DNA from: Meghimatium bilineatum
Lineage: Eukaryota > Mollusca > Gastropoda > Stylommatophora > Philomycidae
Direction of reading: 5' to 3'
DNA: 64,000 bases
Assembly (NCBI GenBank): GCA_034231615.1
Contig: CM067298.1
Location: forward strand, 5,511,799-5,575,798
In this document: positions 10,528 through 21,110 of the stretch, in pieces
Layout: the number at the start of each line of letters is the position of its first letter
Position numbering within the stretch: the stretch's first letter is position 1
The notes under the pieces: model-generated
Seen by the model: only the letters and a program-made list of their open reading frames with translations
What the model was told of the DNA's origin: nothing
The model's database searches: none
Translations under genes and position numbers: made by a program

Positions 10528-10999
10528 GCGCGGATCGAATAATGCTGCTGTATATGCGCCTTTAGCTAAAATTCGTTTCGTTAAATAATATATGGATTTT
10601 TTTCGTTAAAAATGTGGGCATATCATTCCTCTATGAACCCAAAGACCGCCATCCCCCAAATATAAATAAATTAATCCTCTGTATTAAAACTAAATGGCTC
10701 TTAAGCGCTGTGACGTGAAATATATAAGAGAAACAATATGTGATGGCTGTCACCAGGGAGGGAGGGGGTGTTTTCGCCCGCTTACAGAAACCATGCTTTA
10801 GGAAGAATTATTTTGTAGATGCCATATGAGTCTAGAATGATGAACTGAGAGTCATGATGCTTCAATTTGCAGTATTTGGAATACTGTACAGCTGAATCAG
10901 AACTATTTTAGTGACATAAATACGAGAGTTAAGTGCAAGGGATAAATCTATCGAAAGAAAACAATGTGACTAGATGTCTCCCGAGACGATTTTTCTGAT

Positions 11000-11480
11000 T
11001 ATTAATAACCATCATCTCCCTTAGTTTTCAAATGTATCATAGAAGACTGATTGGTATGTCGCTGTTGAGATATATTCTGCATTTATCCTCTTTAAGGATA
11101 GGAATATCATGATTTCTTCTTTCCACGCTTTTTCTACACTTCCTTGTTTTCAGCTGAAGTTAGTGATTCTGAGAAGTAATGTTTTGGCAGTAGATGTTAA
11201 CACTTTAAGTATATCATTTGTTATTCTATCTTTCCCTGATGATTTCTTTAAGGAATGTAATGCTGTTTCAAACACTTCCATTGCAAGGTCCATAATTATG
11301 TGCTCTTTTAGAATAATCTCACTGTTTTTATATAATTCCTGAACATTGATTACATCTTGTATTCATGTAGATGTGAGTGCAATGACTTACTGGTGAACAT
11401 ATCTGAGCAAAAACATTTGCTATATCTTTCCGGTACAATACAAGAATCAGTGGATAAATCACGTGACAACATACCAACTT
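11000..11480 (-). pseudogene. RT fragment of an RNase H-class LINE
   Basis: The minus-strand frame near 11340-11100 reads EVFETALHSLKKSSGKDRIT then NDILKVLTAKTLLLRITNFS and VEKAWKEEIMI. This parallels the region just before the RT core of LINE-E (SPGADGVSNEIIKNL, WREAIMIPLL). Upstream linker-like residues reach about 11480. Frameshifts are present and no active-site motif remains. Confidence 0.55.
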
Positions 11481-11847
11481 TTTAATTTCATATGCTATTG
11501 CACTATCTCGGAAACTTACACAGTCGTAACTTTAAATACTGATCTAGTTATTTGCGCGCATTTAACTGGTCATCCACCTCCTACTCAGTGTGTGGCGCGC
11601 ATGTCGAGTGGTCAGGAGCTCTTATCGCGCAACGTGTCGAATATTGGATGCCTCGGTATATACGTCTTTATCGGAATTTCGTTCCCTTTAATTATGTTTG
11701 CTATTTGTTCCGTAGAAATCCCGTTTGATAACTATTATCTCATTACTTATGTACGCTAATCCTTCATAATTTAGGACTTTTTCTCATCTCCAAAGTATTC
11801 TGCCGTTCTTGTCAAGGTTAAGGGTTTAATGTCTCTCTGGATGTGGC

Positions 11848-11965
11848 AGGTCAACTCGCTCCAAAATCGCAGGTCAACTCGCCCAACAATCGCAGGACAA
11901 CTCGCCCCACAATTGCAGGTCAACTCGCCCACAATCGCAGGTCAACTCGCCCCACAATCCGCCAA
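11848..11965. repeat. 22/23-bp minisatellite, about five copies, seeded in a LINE-C end
   Basis: Units resemble CAGGTCAACTCGCCC plus ACAATCG. The same words occur once as AGGTCAACTCGCCCAAGATT in LINE-C at 58064-58083. The array runs straight into a LINE-C 3' end at 11966-12020. Confidence 0.85.
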
Positions 11966-12020
11966 GATGATACATAAAGAAGACTGCAGTCTGAAACGAA
12001 TATGTCACATGATGATGATG
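11966..12020 (+). mobile_element. LINE-C terminal 3' end
   Basis: Contains GAATATGTCACATGATGATG, the LINE-C terminus also seen at 10343-10361 and, inverted, near 26733-26755. The preceding array is an expansion of the same element's sequence. Confidence 0.6.
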
Positions 12021-12089
12021 AGAGGCTTATGTTGTTTTGATTCGTTCTTTCTTTTCCAGAGATGTTTCCTGTTTGTCTGTATTGTGCGT

Positions 12090-12395
12090 TGCCTTATAAG
12101 ATATGTATTAAGACACTTAATATGAAGAAAGAACTACTAAGAGGAATAAAGATAAGCAAATAAAATATTTTGGACACATTAAAAGACATGACACCTTATT
12201 GAAGGCCTTACTTGAGGGTGAAGTCAAAGGGAGGCGAGCAAGAGGTAGGCAGAGATACAAGTTGGAGAGTAACATCACACGATGGACAGGTTACAGTCTA
12301 GCAGAGTGCACCAACACGACAGGAGACAGGAGATGTTGGAGATCCGTTGCAGCCAACCTTCGTTGCGGGGACGGTATTTGATGATGATGATGATG
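12090..12395 (+). mobile_element. LINE-B 3' fragment with (GAT)n tail
   Basis: The plus-strand frame reads IKYFGHIKRHDTLLKALLEG, then VKGRRARGRQRYKLESNI, RWTGYSLAECTN and CWRSVAANLRCGDG. It is followed by GATGATGATGATGAT at about 12380-12396. This is the C-terminal domain of LINE-B, whose RT is preserved at 56348-57077. The first residues are frameshifted. Confidence 0.75.
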
Positions 12396-12399
12396 ATAA

Positions 12400-12485
12400 G
12401 GACTAACGGAATGGCTAAAAGTACTTTCAATGACATCAGGAAAATATTGCATCTAAACAAATTACAAACATGCTACATATGAGAA
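12400..12485 (+). mobile_element. LINE-B RT-thumb fragment
   Basis: Plus-strand NGMAKSTFNDIRKILHLNK matches the LINE-B thumb at 56745-56800. It lies just after a LINE-B tail, so it is a second partial insertion of the same family placed head to tail, or a rearranged copy. Confidence 0.5.
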
Positions 12486-12514
12486 TCACAACAAGGCTAA
12501 ATCTATTCTCTATC

Positions 12515-13960
12515 AATGTTTACTGTCTATCCTCAGGTGGAAGCTGGTTGATAGCATCCACACTTGCCGCTGAGGATAGGGACGGGAGCTGTAAGTTTCT
12601 GTTCAAGACCAGATGTGATGCCTGAGTCGTACTGAGTCCGTGTTTTTGGAGTGTGGTCGTGATGTTATCGATCCATCTCTTTCTCGGTCTTCCCTTGGCT
12701 CTGTATCCAGCTGATCGTTTGTTATAATCTCTCAATGGTAATTGGCTTAGGTCCATTCTCATAAGATAACCAAATCATTTTATCTGCTGACATTCTATAT
12801 ATTTGATACAAGACATTATTCACACTCTTTTTCTGATATCCTCGTTTCTTATTCTGTCTAATTTGATGACCATATCTGCTTTTCTTAAACACTTCATCTC
12901 AAATGTGATGATTTTTCTCAGCTGGGAGGTTGTTAAAGACCATGTTTGACACTGGTAACAAAGTGTTCGTATGAAAATTGTAGATATTCTGACTCTTTAT
13001 GTCCATATTAATCTTTGGATGCAGGAGTAATGGTGAAAGTGTATATGTCATTGCGTTTGCTTTCTGACATTTTGATTCCATTTCTCTGTCTAGTTTCCCA
13101 TTTTCTTAAAAAAACACTTCCTAAAAATGTGAATTCTTGTGTTTGTTTCACTGATAAATTGTCTATTATAATATATGTCGTTGTTGGTGACTTGCTGATT
13201 TTCATAACTTCCGTCTTTTGTATGTTAATTTTCTTGTTATACTTCTTACAAGCTGTTAACAGTGCATCTAAATGGATTTGCATTTATTCTACGTCATTGT
13301 ATATCAGACTTTGATCGTTGGCGAACAGAAGTTCATTGATTTCACTTGTGTTTTCATCTACTGAGTTGTCTGTATTGTTTATATTTCCCTCTTTTAGAAT
13401 AATAACTTCTTTTGTTATTCTATGCATATTGATATTGAAAAGTAAAGAGAAAATCCCCCAACCCTGTCTGACACCTGATTTAGTTTTAAATGTTTCGATC
13501 TTTCCATCTGCTGTTCTCACTGCACTTATGCATTTTTGGTATAGTGCATTTATGTTGTCTAATATCTGACCACTGATGTTGTACTTCTCTAATGTTTCCC
13601 AGAGAATATTCCTATCTACTCTATCGAATGCCTTTTCCTGGTCTATAAATGTATTGATATCTTTAATGTATTCAATAGCTTTTTCAATTAGTTGTCTCGG
13701 TGTGAATAGTGTGTCGGTGCAGCTAGTCCCTCTTCTAAAACTAAATTGAGTAAGATTATCAGTTGTGATTCTGTTATACATCGTATTCTTTGCTCTAAGA
13801 TCTTTGCGGATATTTTTCCTATATGTCTCAGTAGGGAGATGCCTCTGTATGATTCACACTACTTTTTATTCTCTTTGTGTTTCCATATTGGAACAATTAT
13901 TGACTTTTGCCAATCTACCGGAACTTTTCTCTCTGCCCATGCTATGCTGAATAATCTTGC
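12515..13960 (-). mobile_element. LINE-G copy 3: RT and C-terminal region
   Basis: In sense order: RT from GTSCTDTLFTPRQLIEK (about 13730), through DQEKAFDRVDRNILWETLEK and RQGWGIFSLLFNIN, to an active site reading FANDQ (about 13320-13334). Then thumb (SVKQTQEFTFLGSVFLRKWE) and C-terminal KGRPRKRWIDNITT near 12700. The second active-site residue is asparagine instead of aspartate. The 3' junction near 12515-12560 shares CTGTCTATCC with copy 1. The element continues beyond the insertion at 13961-14571 to about 14623. Confidence 0.8.
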
Positions 13961-14571
13961 ACGCATGTGGTTGCATCTGTGGGTCTCACCAATGGCCCAC
14001 TAGACAAACCACCCATGCAACATAAAACCTTAGTAGATGAAATGCCGTTATATTGAGGTTATCTTCTTATAGAAACTTCATGGCACATCATCTATACAAT
14101 TATGCTTATTATGCTGTCATTTTGTTGTTGAAATGTGTTTCATGTATACTTGAATATATGTATGCACCATCTGTGGTTGGGAGGGAGCCAGAGATGAACT
14201 GTGCAGCACTGGGGAGGCGGAAACTGACAGCACTGTTTTTATCCTATGGCTGAGACCTATTATAGAGGGACAGTGACTCAGGGCGTGACAATTCTTTTGA
14301 CTTGAACATTTGGTTGCATGCCTAGAGCAATAAAGAAGTTCGGCATAACCAGTAGTCAATTGGTGGCGGTGAACCCTATCTTGGCTACAGTGGCTAGGAG
14401 CAGTGCATAGGTTGAAACTTACCTTCCTGGAGATGTGATAGTTATTCTCTGGCTCTGGCCTGGGGTGGGCCGAAAATCCACAGACTTTCCAGTAATATAA
14501 TGCCATTTAATGGCATTGGGTCAAAGGGCATGAGCCCATGGACCGCTGGATCAGCAACCAACCAATCAACC
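13961..14571. mobile_element. 611-bp retroposed dispersed repeat with 11-bp TSD
   Basis: Flanked by AATAATCTTGC at 13950-13960 and 14572-14582, interrupting LINE-G copy 3. A homologous inverted copy lies at about 27225-27530. Both share TGGGTCTCACCAATGGCCCA, GAGGTTATCTTCTTATAGAA, GGTTGGGAGGGAGCCAGAG and CAGTGCTGGGGAGG-type segments. The plus-strand end (CAACCAACCAATCAACC) looks like a short tandem tail, suggesting the 3' end is on the right. No coding potential was recognised. Confidence 0.7.
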
Positions 14572-14582
14572 AATAATCTTGC

Positions 14583-14623
14583 CAACCATATGGCCTCTGT
14601 TTCTCCGCATGCTCTTATTGCCG
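14583..14623 (-). mobile_element. Continuation of LINE-G copy 3 beyond the insertion
   Basis: CAACCATATGGCCTCTGTTT followed by GCTCTTATTGCCGC parallels positions 4084-4125 of copy 1. This confirms that the 611-bp repeat was inserted within an existing LINE. Confidence 0.6.
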
Positions 14624-15045
14624 CGTTATTAATGTATGACTCAGAAATGTGGACAATAAATAAACAACTAGATGACAGAATTGATGTCTTTGAGATGTTG
14701 ATATATAGAGAATGTGGAGAACATCATGGACAGAGAAGAAAACCAATAAAAAGGTTCTAACTACACTTCATATGAAGAAACAGCAAATAAAGGAAACAAA
14801 GATAAAACAAAATATTTTGGACTCGGTAAAAGACATGACACCTTGTTAAGAACTTTACTTGAGGATAAAGTCGAAGGAATGCGAGTAAGAGGGAAGCACA
14901 GATAAAGTGGGAGAGAAACATCGCTAGATGGACAGATTACATTCAATCATAAGTGCACCACCAAGACAAGAGACAAGAGAGGAGATGTTGAAGGTATGCT
15001 GAATCCAACATTCGTTGCTGAGACTGCACTTAATGATGATGATCA
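14624..15045 (+). mobile_element. LINE-B 3' fragment
   Basis: Begins within SEMWTINKQLDDRIDVFEM on plus, followed by REKKTNKKVLTT-like, KYFGLGKRHDTLLRTLLE-like and KWERNIARWTDYIQS-like segments in shifted frames. It ends at TTAATGATGATGATC (about 15032-15046). Many frameshifts. Confidence 0.65.
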
Positions 15046-15049
15046 TTGA

Positions 15050-15600
15050 TGTCTGTACAGACTTTTCTCTTCAGATTTATTTCGAGCTGCCATTGGTTGC
15101 TCTTCTAGTTCTTGTAGTTCTTCTTTCCAATAAGGTGTGTAGTCTTTACCTGCACTACGATTGATTGTATTGATTGCAGGGCAGCCTATAAAATTGCTTT
15201 CTTAAAATTATAAACTATTTTTATATTTTTGTTGGGATATATATTGGACGATATAGCACATCTGTTATTATTGCGAACGTATTCCAATTTGCCCTTTTGT
15301 AGTTCTATTGTGGTATGGTTTTGTGGTATTAATTGCAAATGTTCCATATTTATTGTTAGCATTGTTTGCTTGCGATCATTGTCTGTCAGTAGGTCACACA
15401 CGGCACATACAATCCTGTAACTGATCTCTCCATTGCGAAGACAAGTTCGAGTGTTCAAGTTGATGGTCATCTTTTTGAATAAAAACGTGTTGTGTCTTCT
15501 GCTTTGTTAATAAGTTGCATATTCGTGTCAATTACCAAGTCATCTATCTCAGCACCTCTATTGTTTGTCTCAGCGTAGACCCATCTTTAACACTGGCTTC
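15050..15600 (-). pseudogene. AP-endonuclease and linker fragment of an RNase H-class LINE
   Basis: On minus from 15600: YAETNNRGAEIDDLVIDTNM then LINKAEDTTRF resembles the late endonuclease domain. The following frames carry ITRINTEHLQLIPQNHTTIE-type sequence, and the last part YTPYWKEELQELEEQ (about 15140-15095) resembles the linker between endonuclease and RT. It is separate from the RNase H fragment to its right, whose 3' end it follows, so it belongs to a different insertion. Confidence 0.5.
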
Positions 15601-15689
15601 TGAAGTCTCTAACAAATAATAAATTTGAGTGCTTGATTTTCATAGCCTCATATCATCTTCTTCTCTCTATCAGTTTAATATCTTTACAC

Positions 15690-17140
15690 ATTAAGTCCGG
15701 TCTTCTTAATAAATGTCATTGTATTTGAAAGATCCTCGGTGCTCTCATACAACTGTTTGTGGATATCTGTTTCTGTCCAGTGTTCCACCCTTAAGTAATG
15801 CAGTCTTGGAGGATATGTTCGGCAGTATGTGATTCCTGCACATATGGACACAGAGGTGATAGAACCAGTTTTAGTCTATTTTAGTGACTGATTAGTCAGT
15901 TGTGTCCTGACCTGATGTGGAAGATAATAACCTGCTCAGCTCTGTCAGGATAGTGATAATAGTCTTTTCGGTGGTCGACTTTCCTGATGGCTTGGATGAG
16001 GGTACTTTTTCCTTGGTAGGTGATTTCTTGGTTGTTTTTTTTGTTTTGTTTCTGTGTTGCTCCATCTTTTGCCGGCATATCTGCATCTTCATTTTCTGCT
16101 ATACCGCAGTGAGATGGTATCCACTGTAGGCCCGCTATTACTACCCTTCTTTGGATGCTGACTTCACGTATGGTTTCCTTCAGGTCTGGCAGCTTTTCGC
16201 TGTCAAGGACTTGTATCTTCTTCTTCTTCTTCTTCTTCGTTCTCAAACTCCTGCAGATTAGCAGGATATATTCCGGAGAACGTAATGCGCTGTCATGGTT
16301 TACAGCAATGCTGCGATATCTGCGTCTTTCGGCCGGACACATCCGGCTTCAGCATGGCGTTGAGTCACTGACCCTATATGGGATGGATAGCCATCTCCAT
16401 CCCATAACCTCCTTAGTCACCTTTTATCACATGCATGGAAGGTAAACAGTGTTGCTATTCTTTGCTCCCCTTTCGGGCCCCGGCAACATACGGCGAAGGG
16501 CTTGTATGACTGACATTAACATTCGTAAAAAACATCTCCTGTTGACATTGGTTTGTTTGTGTTTTTAATAATTTCTGCAGCAATGTTTAGGGCCTGTACT
16601 TCTACAGAGTAGTAGGAACAGAAGATTCCAGTTGGTGAACATGTGCATTTATTTTCTTTTTCTGGATATTTCATGTAAACTCGGCCATCTCCATTCTTCA
16701 CTACTCTCTTATGTCAAGATGGCCGTATAGGTTGAACAAAATAACATTTTGTTCTGATGTTTGATGCTTCCAATCACGAGTCATCGGATATTTCGGTGAG
16801 ATTATTATCAACATCATCTTGGCTCTTATAGCGCCTTCTCTTGTCAGTCACGAGACATATTGGTAGTTCAGATGGGATATCAGAAATATTTGATATCACA
16901 CCACGTCGTTAGTGGGGAAATCGGGTGCTAAACTTATAGTTCAGGGTACACAGAATTGGGTCATTGTCTTCATTCCACGAGTACCTCGGGAGGTGATTAA
17001 AGAATATTGGGAGACGGGATGATAATCTGTCATCTGTGAAAAAGTCGTTGTCACTGCATAAAGAGGTGATGAGAGAAAGTGCTACCTCTCCGGAAAGATA
17101 AAAAAACACGTAATCAGCAACTGACTGGGACACGGAGCTT
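15690..17140 (-). mobile_element. RNase H-class LINE 3' half (LINE-E type), split by a SINE
   Basis: In sense order: a connection-like region (17130-16760, PIFFNHLPRYSWNEDNDPIL); RNase H first half (16700-16516, GRVYMKYPEKE, then YYSVEVQALNIAAEIIKN with the catalytic glutamate region); the SINE insertion at 16217-16497; RNase H second half (16190-16040, WIPSHCGIAENEDADMPAKD); and the C-terminal segment (15920-15690, VIIFHIRSGHN, then HKQLYESTEDLSNTMTFIKK and TGLNV before a stop). The first YTDGS motif was not found. The order and C-terminus parallel LINE-E at 51121-53686. Confidence 0.7.
16217..16497 (-). mobile_element. SINE-GAA, long form, inserted in a LINE RNase H domain
   Basis: 281 bp with TTC repeats at 16217-16237, a (GAA)n tail on the minus strand. 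Flanked by GGACTTGTAT (16207-16216) and GGGCTTGTAT (16498-16507), a 10-bp duplication with one mismatch. The interior includes the palindromic GCCGGATGTGTCCGGC on minus and a head segment GGGGAGCAAAGAATAGC shared with several other copies. Confidence 0.78.
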
Positions 17141-17419
17141 ATACACTTTTAGATGGCTGACGGAACGGCAAGCAGAGCATATATGGGAATGCCATCAGTG
17201 ATGTGACGCTTGTTCCTGATCACGAATCAAGAAAAAAGGTTCAAATAGTTTTAAAGTCGTAGAGGATTGACTTCATTGTACTCGGTTTCCCATATGTACT
17301 CCGTTACTCTCAACGAAGCGGCACGCCACCTGCCGAGAGTACCACTCATAGCACGTAACTCCGTAGCTTCAAGCGATAATCCACAGGGATCCACTCCGAA
17401 AAAATCCACTTTGTAAACA
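17141..17419. other. No gene recognised
   Basis: Unique-looking sequence between a LINE remnant and a tRNA-like segment. No supported feature. Confidence 0.4.
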
Positions 17420-17495
17420 CGACGACATGAGCCGGATTCTAACTCATGAACACAAGGCGAACAGCTTAACCACTACGTTAGGGAGATATGGGTCA
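17420..17495 (-). mobile_element. tRNA-derived SINE head (pol III boxes)
   Basis: The minus strand reads GTAGTGGTTAAGCTG, an A-box-like element, and about 30 bases later GAGTTAGAATCCGG, a B-box-like element. Spacing and order fit a tRNA-derived promoter. The rest of the cloverleaf is degenerate, so this is a SINE scrap and not a tRNA gene. Confidence 0.45.
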
Positions 17496-17836
17496 CTCCA
17501 ATGTCACTGTATATCGTGCCTTGATTTATTATTTGTGTCATCTGTTAAATTGTCCTCATGTCATTCCATTGTAGATTGGTCAAAATATATGACGTATGAA
17601 TGATGAACTATTGAACCCAGAGTGTGCTTGCTCCACTCCTGACAGGACGTAATGATCCTGTGATACTGCCCTACTGAAATGCCTGCCTTCGAATACTAAA
17701 CACACTTACATAAACCACAATAACAATAACAATAAACCCTAATAAACCCCGTGCTTGAGATTGCAAACCCTACGGGCTTGAGTGTATCTTTGGTTACTCA
17801 ACTGAGGAGGACCTATGATTTTCGTGAGTTATGAGC
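17496..17836. other. No gene recognised
   Basis: Short AT-rich stretch with AATAACA repeats near 17715-17735. No supported feature. Confidence 0.4.
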
Positions 17837-18210
17837 TGTTAAGAGCTACCTGCTCACAGTTAAATGAATTGTTCCTTCATCATCATCATGTGTTAAGAGC
17901 TACCTGCTCACAGTTAAAGGTATTGATCCTTCATCATCATCATGTGTTAAGAGCTACCTGCTCACAGTTAAAGGTATTGATCCTTCATCATCATCATGTG
18001 TTAAGAGCTACCTGCTCACAGTTAAAGGTATTGATCCTTCATCATCATCATGTGTTAAGAGCTACCTGCTCACAGTTAAAGGTATTGATCCTTCATCATC
18101 ATCATGTGTTAAGAGCTACCTGCTCACAGTTAAAGGTATTGATCCTTCATCATCATCATGTGTTAAGAGCTACCTGCTCACAGTTAAAGGTATTGATCCT
18201 TCATCATCAT
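17837..18210. repeat. 54-bp minisatellite, seven copies
   Basis: Units start TGTTAAGAGCTACCTGCTC at 17837 and every 54 bases to 18161; copies 2-7 are nearly identical. Each unit ends in CATCATCATCATG. The inverse unit (GAGCAGGTAGCTCTT followed by GATGATGATG) also occurs singly near 35740-35800 as the tail of a retroposon. Because 54 is divisible by three, a 140-residue open frame results; I treat it as non-coding. Confidence 0.93.
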
Positions 18211-18439
18211 GATCCCACCTCTTCCTGTTACATTTGAAAGTTAAATGTTATATTTCAGCTCACATAAGTCAGTTTTTCGTTTCTCTGATATTTTGATGAG
18301 TCAATGCAGAAATGTATAGACATCTTCTCATAGAAAATATTGTAAATACAGTCACATATTTGTGGGGTTCTATCTGTCTGACATTTCTGCCAGCATAAAC
18401 ATTAGATTTAGAGCAGGGGAAATGTATTTAGAAAGTATT

Positions 18440-18830
18440 TTATACACGTAAATTCAAGTAGGAAGCATGAGGACAAATGAAAATAATTCTTAGGGCTGAT
18501 GGGAATTGAACAAGGTGCGTTCTAGCTGCACACAATCGCCTTGCAACTCAAGTAAACAGGGTTTCCGTACTTGACCAACCACATCCCCCCCCCTAAAAAA
18601 AACCAGCAACAATACAACAAAGATGTGATCTCGTCAAGACATTCAACCTGTGTACTCAAGTCACTGAGAACGAACTAATCCAGACAAGAGCTATTACACC
18701 AACAACGAACATCTCGTACAATTATTGAAGTATCCTCAGTAACACAAACATACAACATCCGTATTCGTACAATAAGGACCTATAGGCCTGCTTATAAACA
18801 TAAATACCATAGACACAGGACAATTTCTAC
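18440..18830 (-). repeat. Dispersed repeat with tRNA-like segment, copy 1
   Basis: Homologous to 32985-33340: both hold TAAGTAGGAAGC, GGGAATTGAAC, TTCCGTACTTGAC, TATTGAA.TATCCTCAGTAAC and TAGGTCTGCTT/CTTCTT-type words in the same order. On minus, TGGTCAAGTACGG resembles an A-box and TTGTTCAATTCCC a B-box. It is probably a tRNA-related SINE or a larger repeat containing one. Confidence 0.6.
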
Positions 18831-18969
18831 ATTGTATTTGGAGGAAGTATTTCAACAACTATAACATAAATATGACTGGCTAGTAAAGAGAATACATTGT
18901 CTGAAACATGATTACGTGGATTCAGCGACTAATTTTTAATGCAAACTAATGAAGTTCATAGATGAGACC

Positions 18970-19509
18970 AGTGGATCTCAACATGAAGCAAATATCCCCA
19001 GAGGTTCACATCAAATACCACAGAAAAATACCACAGAAAAATACCACAGAAAAATACCACATCAAATACCACAGAAAAATTTCATTTTGAATGATATTCA
19101 ATGAGATATATAGTAAATTCTTGTTCTTCGTTTGTTCTCAAACTCCCGCAGATTATCAGGATGTGGTCTGGAGAACGAAATGTGCTGTATGATGATTTCC
19201 AGCTTTGCTGCGATATCTGCACATTTCGTCCTGAAACATCAGACTTCAGTATGGTTTTTGGGTCACTTTGACCATATATGGGACTGAACAGCCAAATCCA
19301 CCACATAACCTCCTTAAGCCTCCTACGACATTCATGGGCTGCAATCAGTGTAGTTATTCTTTGTTCCCCTTTCCGTCCCGGCAACATACGAGCGTCATTT
19401 CGTAACATGTTCTGGAGAAAATCAACTCACTTTTTTAGGCTCCATGTGAACCACAAAGGAAAAAGTGTCCCAAATTGGGATCACAAAATAATACAGTTTG
19501 AGAAGCGCT
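18970..19509. mobile_element. Possible decayed hAT element with internal SINE
   Basis: The left end reads CAGTGGATCTCAACATG and the inverse of the right end reads CAGCGCTTCTCAAACTG, like the loose CAG...TTCTCAA termini of hAT MITEs. Subterminal GAGGTTCACAT and GTGGTTCACATGG pair. Flanking 8-mers do not match, so no target duplication supports it. A GAA-tailed SINE lies inside. Confidence 0.3.
19119..19405 (-). mobile_element. SINE-GAA, long form
   Basis: Parallels 16217-16497 along its length: TTGTTCTTCG tail region, TTCTCAAACTCCCGCAGATTA, a CTGCGATATCTGC segment, CATAACCTCCTTAAG, and the head inverse of GGGGAACAAAGAATAAC. A 108-residue minus frame through it is incidental. Confidence 0.65.
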
Positions 19510-20044
19510 GAAATTACATAAACCTATCTACGAAATGAGCGTCACCTGCCTGGAGATTGTTGAAAGGTGAATATGTAACAGAATTTTTTCATGGAAAGAA
19601 ATCAATGCAGTTCGTACGTCATTTTATCACATGTTACAATTTCCCCTCGCAAACAAAACATTGCCTGAATCACAAGTAAAATGGGAGATCAGGTTTATCA
19701 TGACATATTTTAGCTTGCAAATTAACTATTTTGTCAATAAATATGTCAGTTTTTAAATTGTGAAATATAAAGAATATATTGACACTATTAATTTTGAATT
19801 TGTCAACAAGTTTGACAGAACCTTTTATGTTCAATGAATGTGCAAACTATGCGGTGTATTTCACGGCTGGTTGACATAGTTATTGCGAGGTAGGATGACG
19901 TCATGTCTGTTTTAGTTGGTAACTACGGGTTCGTGCCTTTTGCAGAACGTTGTCCTCTGTGGAAAACTGTACGCCACAAAGTTCTGTATAGTTGTTTCCA
20001 CCTTTGAGGTTGACACCACAATGTATGTATGAAGATTTAATTTA
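19510..20044. other. No gene recognised
   Basis: AT-rich sequence without a recognisable repeat or exon. Confidence 0.4.
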
Positions 20045-20525
20045 TGAATGGCAAATAATACATCCAATCTTCATACCAACACTGTGTTATCAAATGTCAG
20101 GCGTGGACACTATCTAAAGAACAGAAGAGAAAGCTAACACCAACTAAAGAACAAGAGACAAACATACACCAACTAAAGAACAAGAGACAAACATACACCA
20201 ACTAAAGAACAAGAGAGGGTGAGAGAGAGCTTACACTAACTAAAGAACAACAGAGGATGTTTACTAAGTGTGGAATGGCATGTCCTGGTAATACAGCAAA
20301 TGGAACAAGAAGAGATCATGTGAGGAATGAAGAGATTGCACGAATTGTTGGAACAACATCTGTTGTCAAATATATCTAACAACAGAGATTGAAATGGTTC
20401 GGCCACTTAATAGGAATGACCACATGCTAGCCAGCATAGACTATGAGAATGGAAACATCAAGATACAGAGAAATACCAAGAAGAAGGTGGACTGAATGAG
20501 TTACCCATGTTCTGAGACATTGATC

Positions 20526-20561
<36 letters not shown>

Positions 20562-20562
20562 C
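20045..20562 (+). mobile_element. LINE-H 3' fragment with internal expansion and (GAT)n tail
   Basis: On plus: QMSGVDTI-like start, a stretch where AACTAAAGAACAAGAGA is repeated about four times (20130-20260), then NGTRRDHVRNEEIARIVGTT, LKWFGHLIGM and GNIKIQRNTKKKVD, the C-terminal region of this RT family. It ends in a (GAT)n run at 20523-20562. The same family occurs on minus at 23375-23730 and 25677-26000. Confidence 0.65.
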
Positions 20563-20639
20563 TCCTTCGCAAGCGAAGTAAAGCATGACATGAAAAACAG
20601 TAAATGCGATGGGGAAAAAAATTAATTAATTAATAATTA

Positions 20640-21110
20640 TTAAAATTGGTAATTAACTAATTTGGTTTGTGAGGTCGTAGATGCCCGATGAGTCCGATTC
20701 GTGCACGAAAAGTTATATTGCACAGTGCATGCAGGAGTGCTGAAAGTTCGGGGTAGGAGAATTTTCGGATTTGTCCTTCCGCTTTTTGCACTTGTGGATT
20801 GCCCGCAGTGTTCTTTCTTTTTTAATTTTCGTGATGCCAGCAGTGATCTGTGTGTGCCAGGCTGAGCGATCAAGTGATGTAGTCTCCCAGGAGCTAGGAT
20901 CGATGCTGCAGTGCTTGAGAGAGCTTTTTAGGTGATTCTTGAAGCGCTTTTTCTGCCCTCCACTTGAACGTTTACTTTTGCACAGCTCCTCATAGAATAT
21001 TCTCTTTGGACGCCTTACAGAAAAAGCAATGAATAGACAATAAATAGACAGACAAGATTTTGTGCACGAAGTTCTCCTTTCTTCCATGTCATATTCAGCA
21101 TGTCCTCAAT
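20640..21110 (-). mobile_element. LINE-F 3' fragment
   Basis: The minus frame from 21087 reads RRPKRIFYEELCKSKRSSGG then QKKRFKNHLKSSLKHCSID and SWETTSLDRSAWHTQI, the conserved C-terminal region of a LINE family. The last part (HSCMHCAI, then FVHESDSSGIYDLTN across frames) is a decayed C2H2 finger, intact-looking in the inserts at 8542-8733 and 54990-55020. Confidence 0.7.

Noticed and set aside
17837..18210. CRISPR array (regular spacing of repeats)
   Set aside because: The repeats are contiguous with no unique spacers, and the genome is eukaryotic.
17815..18237. 140-codon frame with 18-residue repeats
   Set aside because: It is the 54-bp array read in frame; the unit matches a non-coding retroposon tail.
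18963..19509. Confident hAT transposon call
   Set aside because: Ends are loosely hAT-like, but the flanking 8-mers do not match and the interior is unrecognised; listed only at low confidence.
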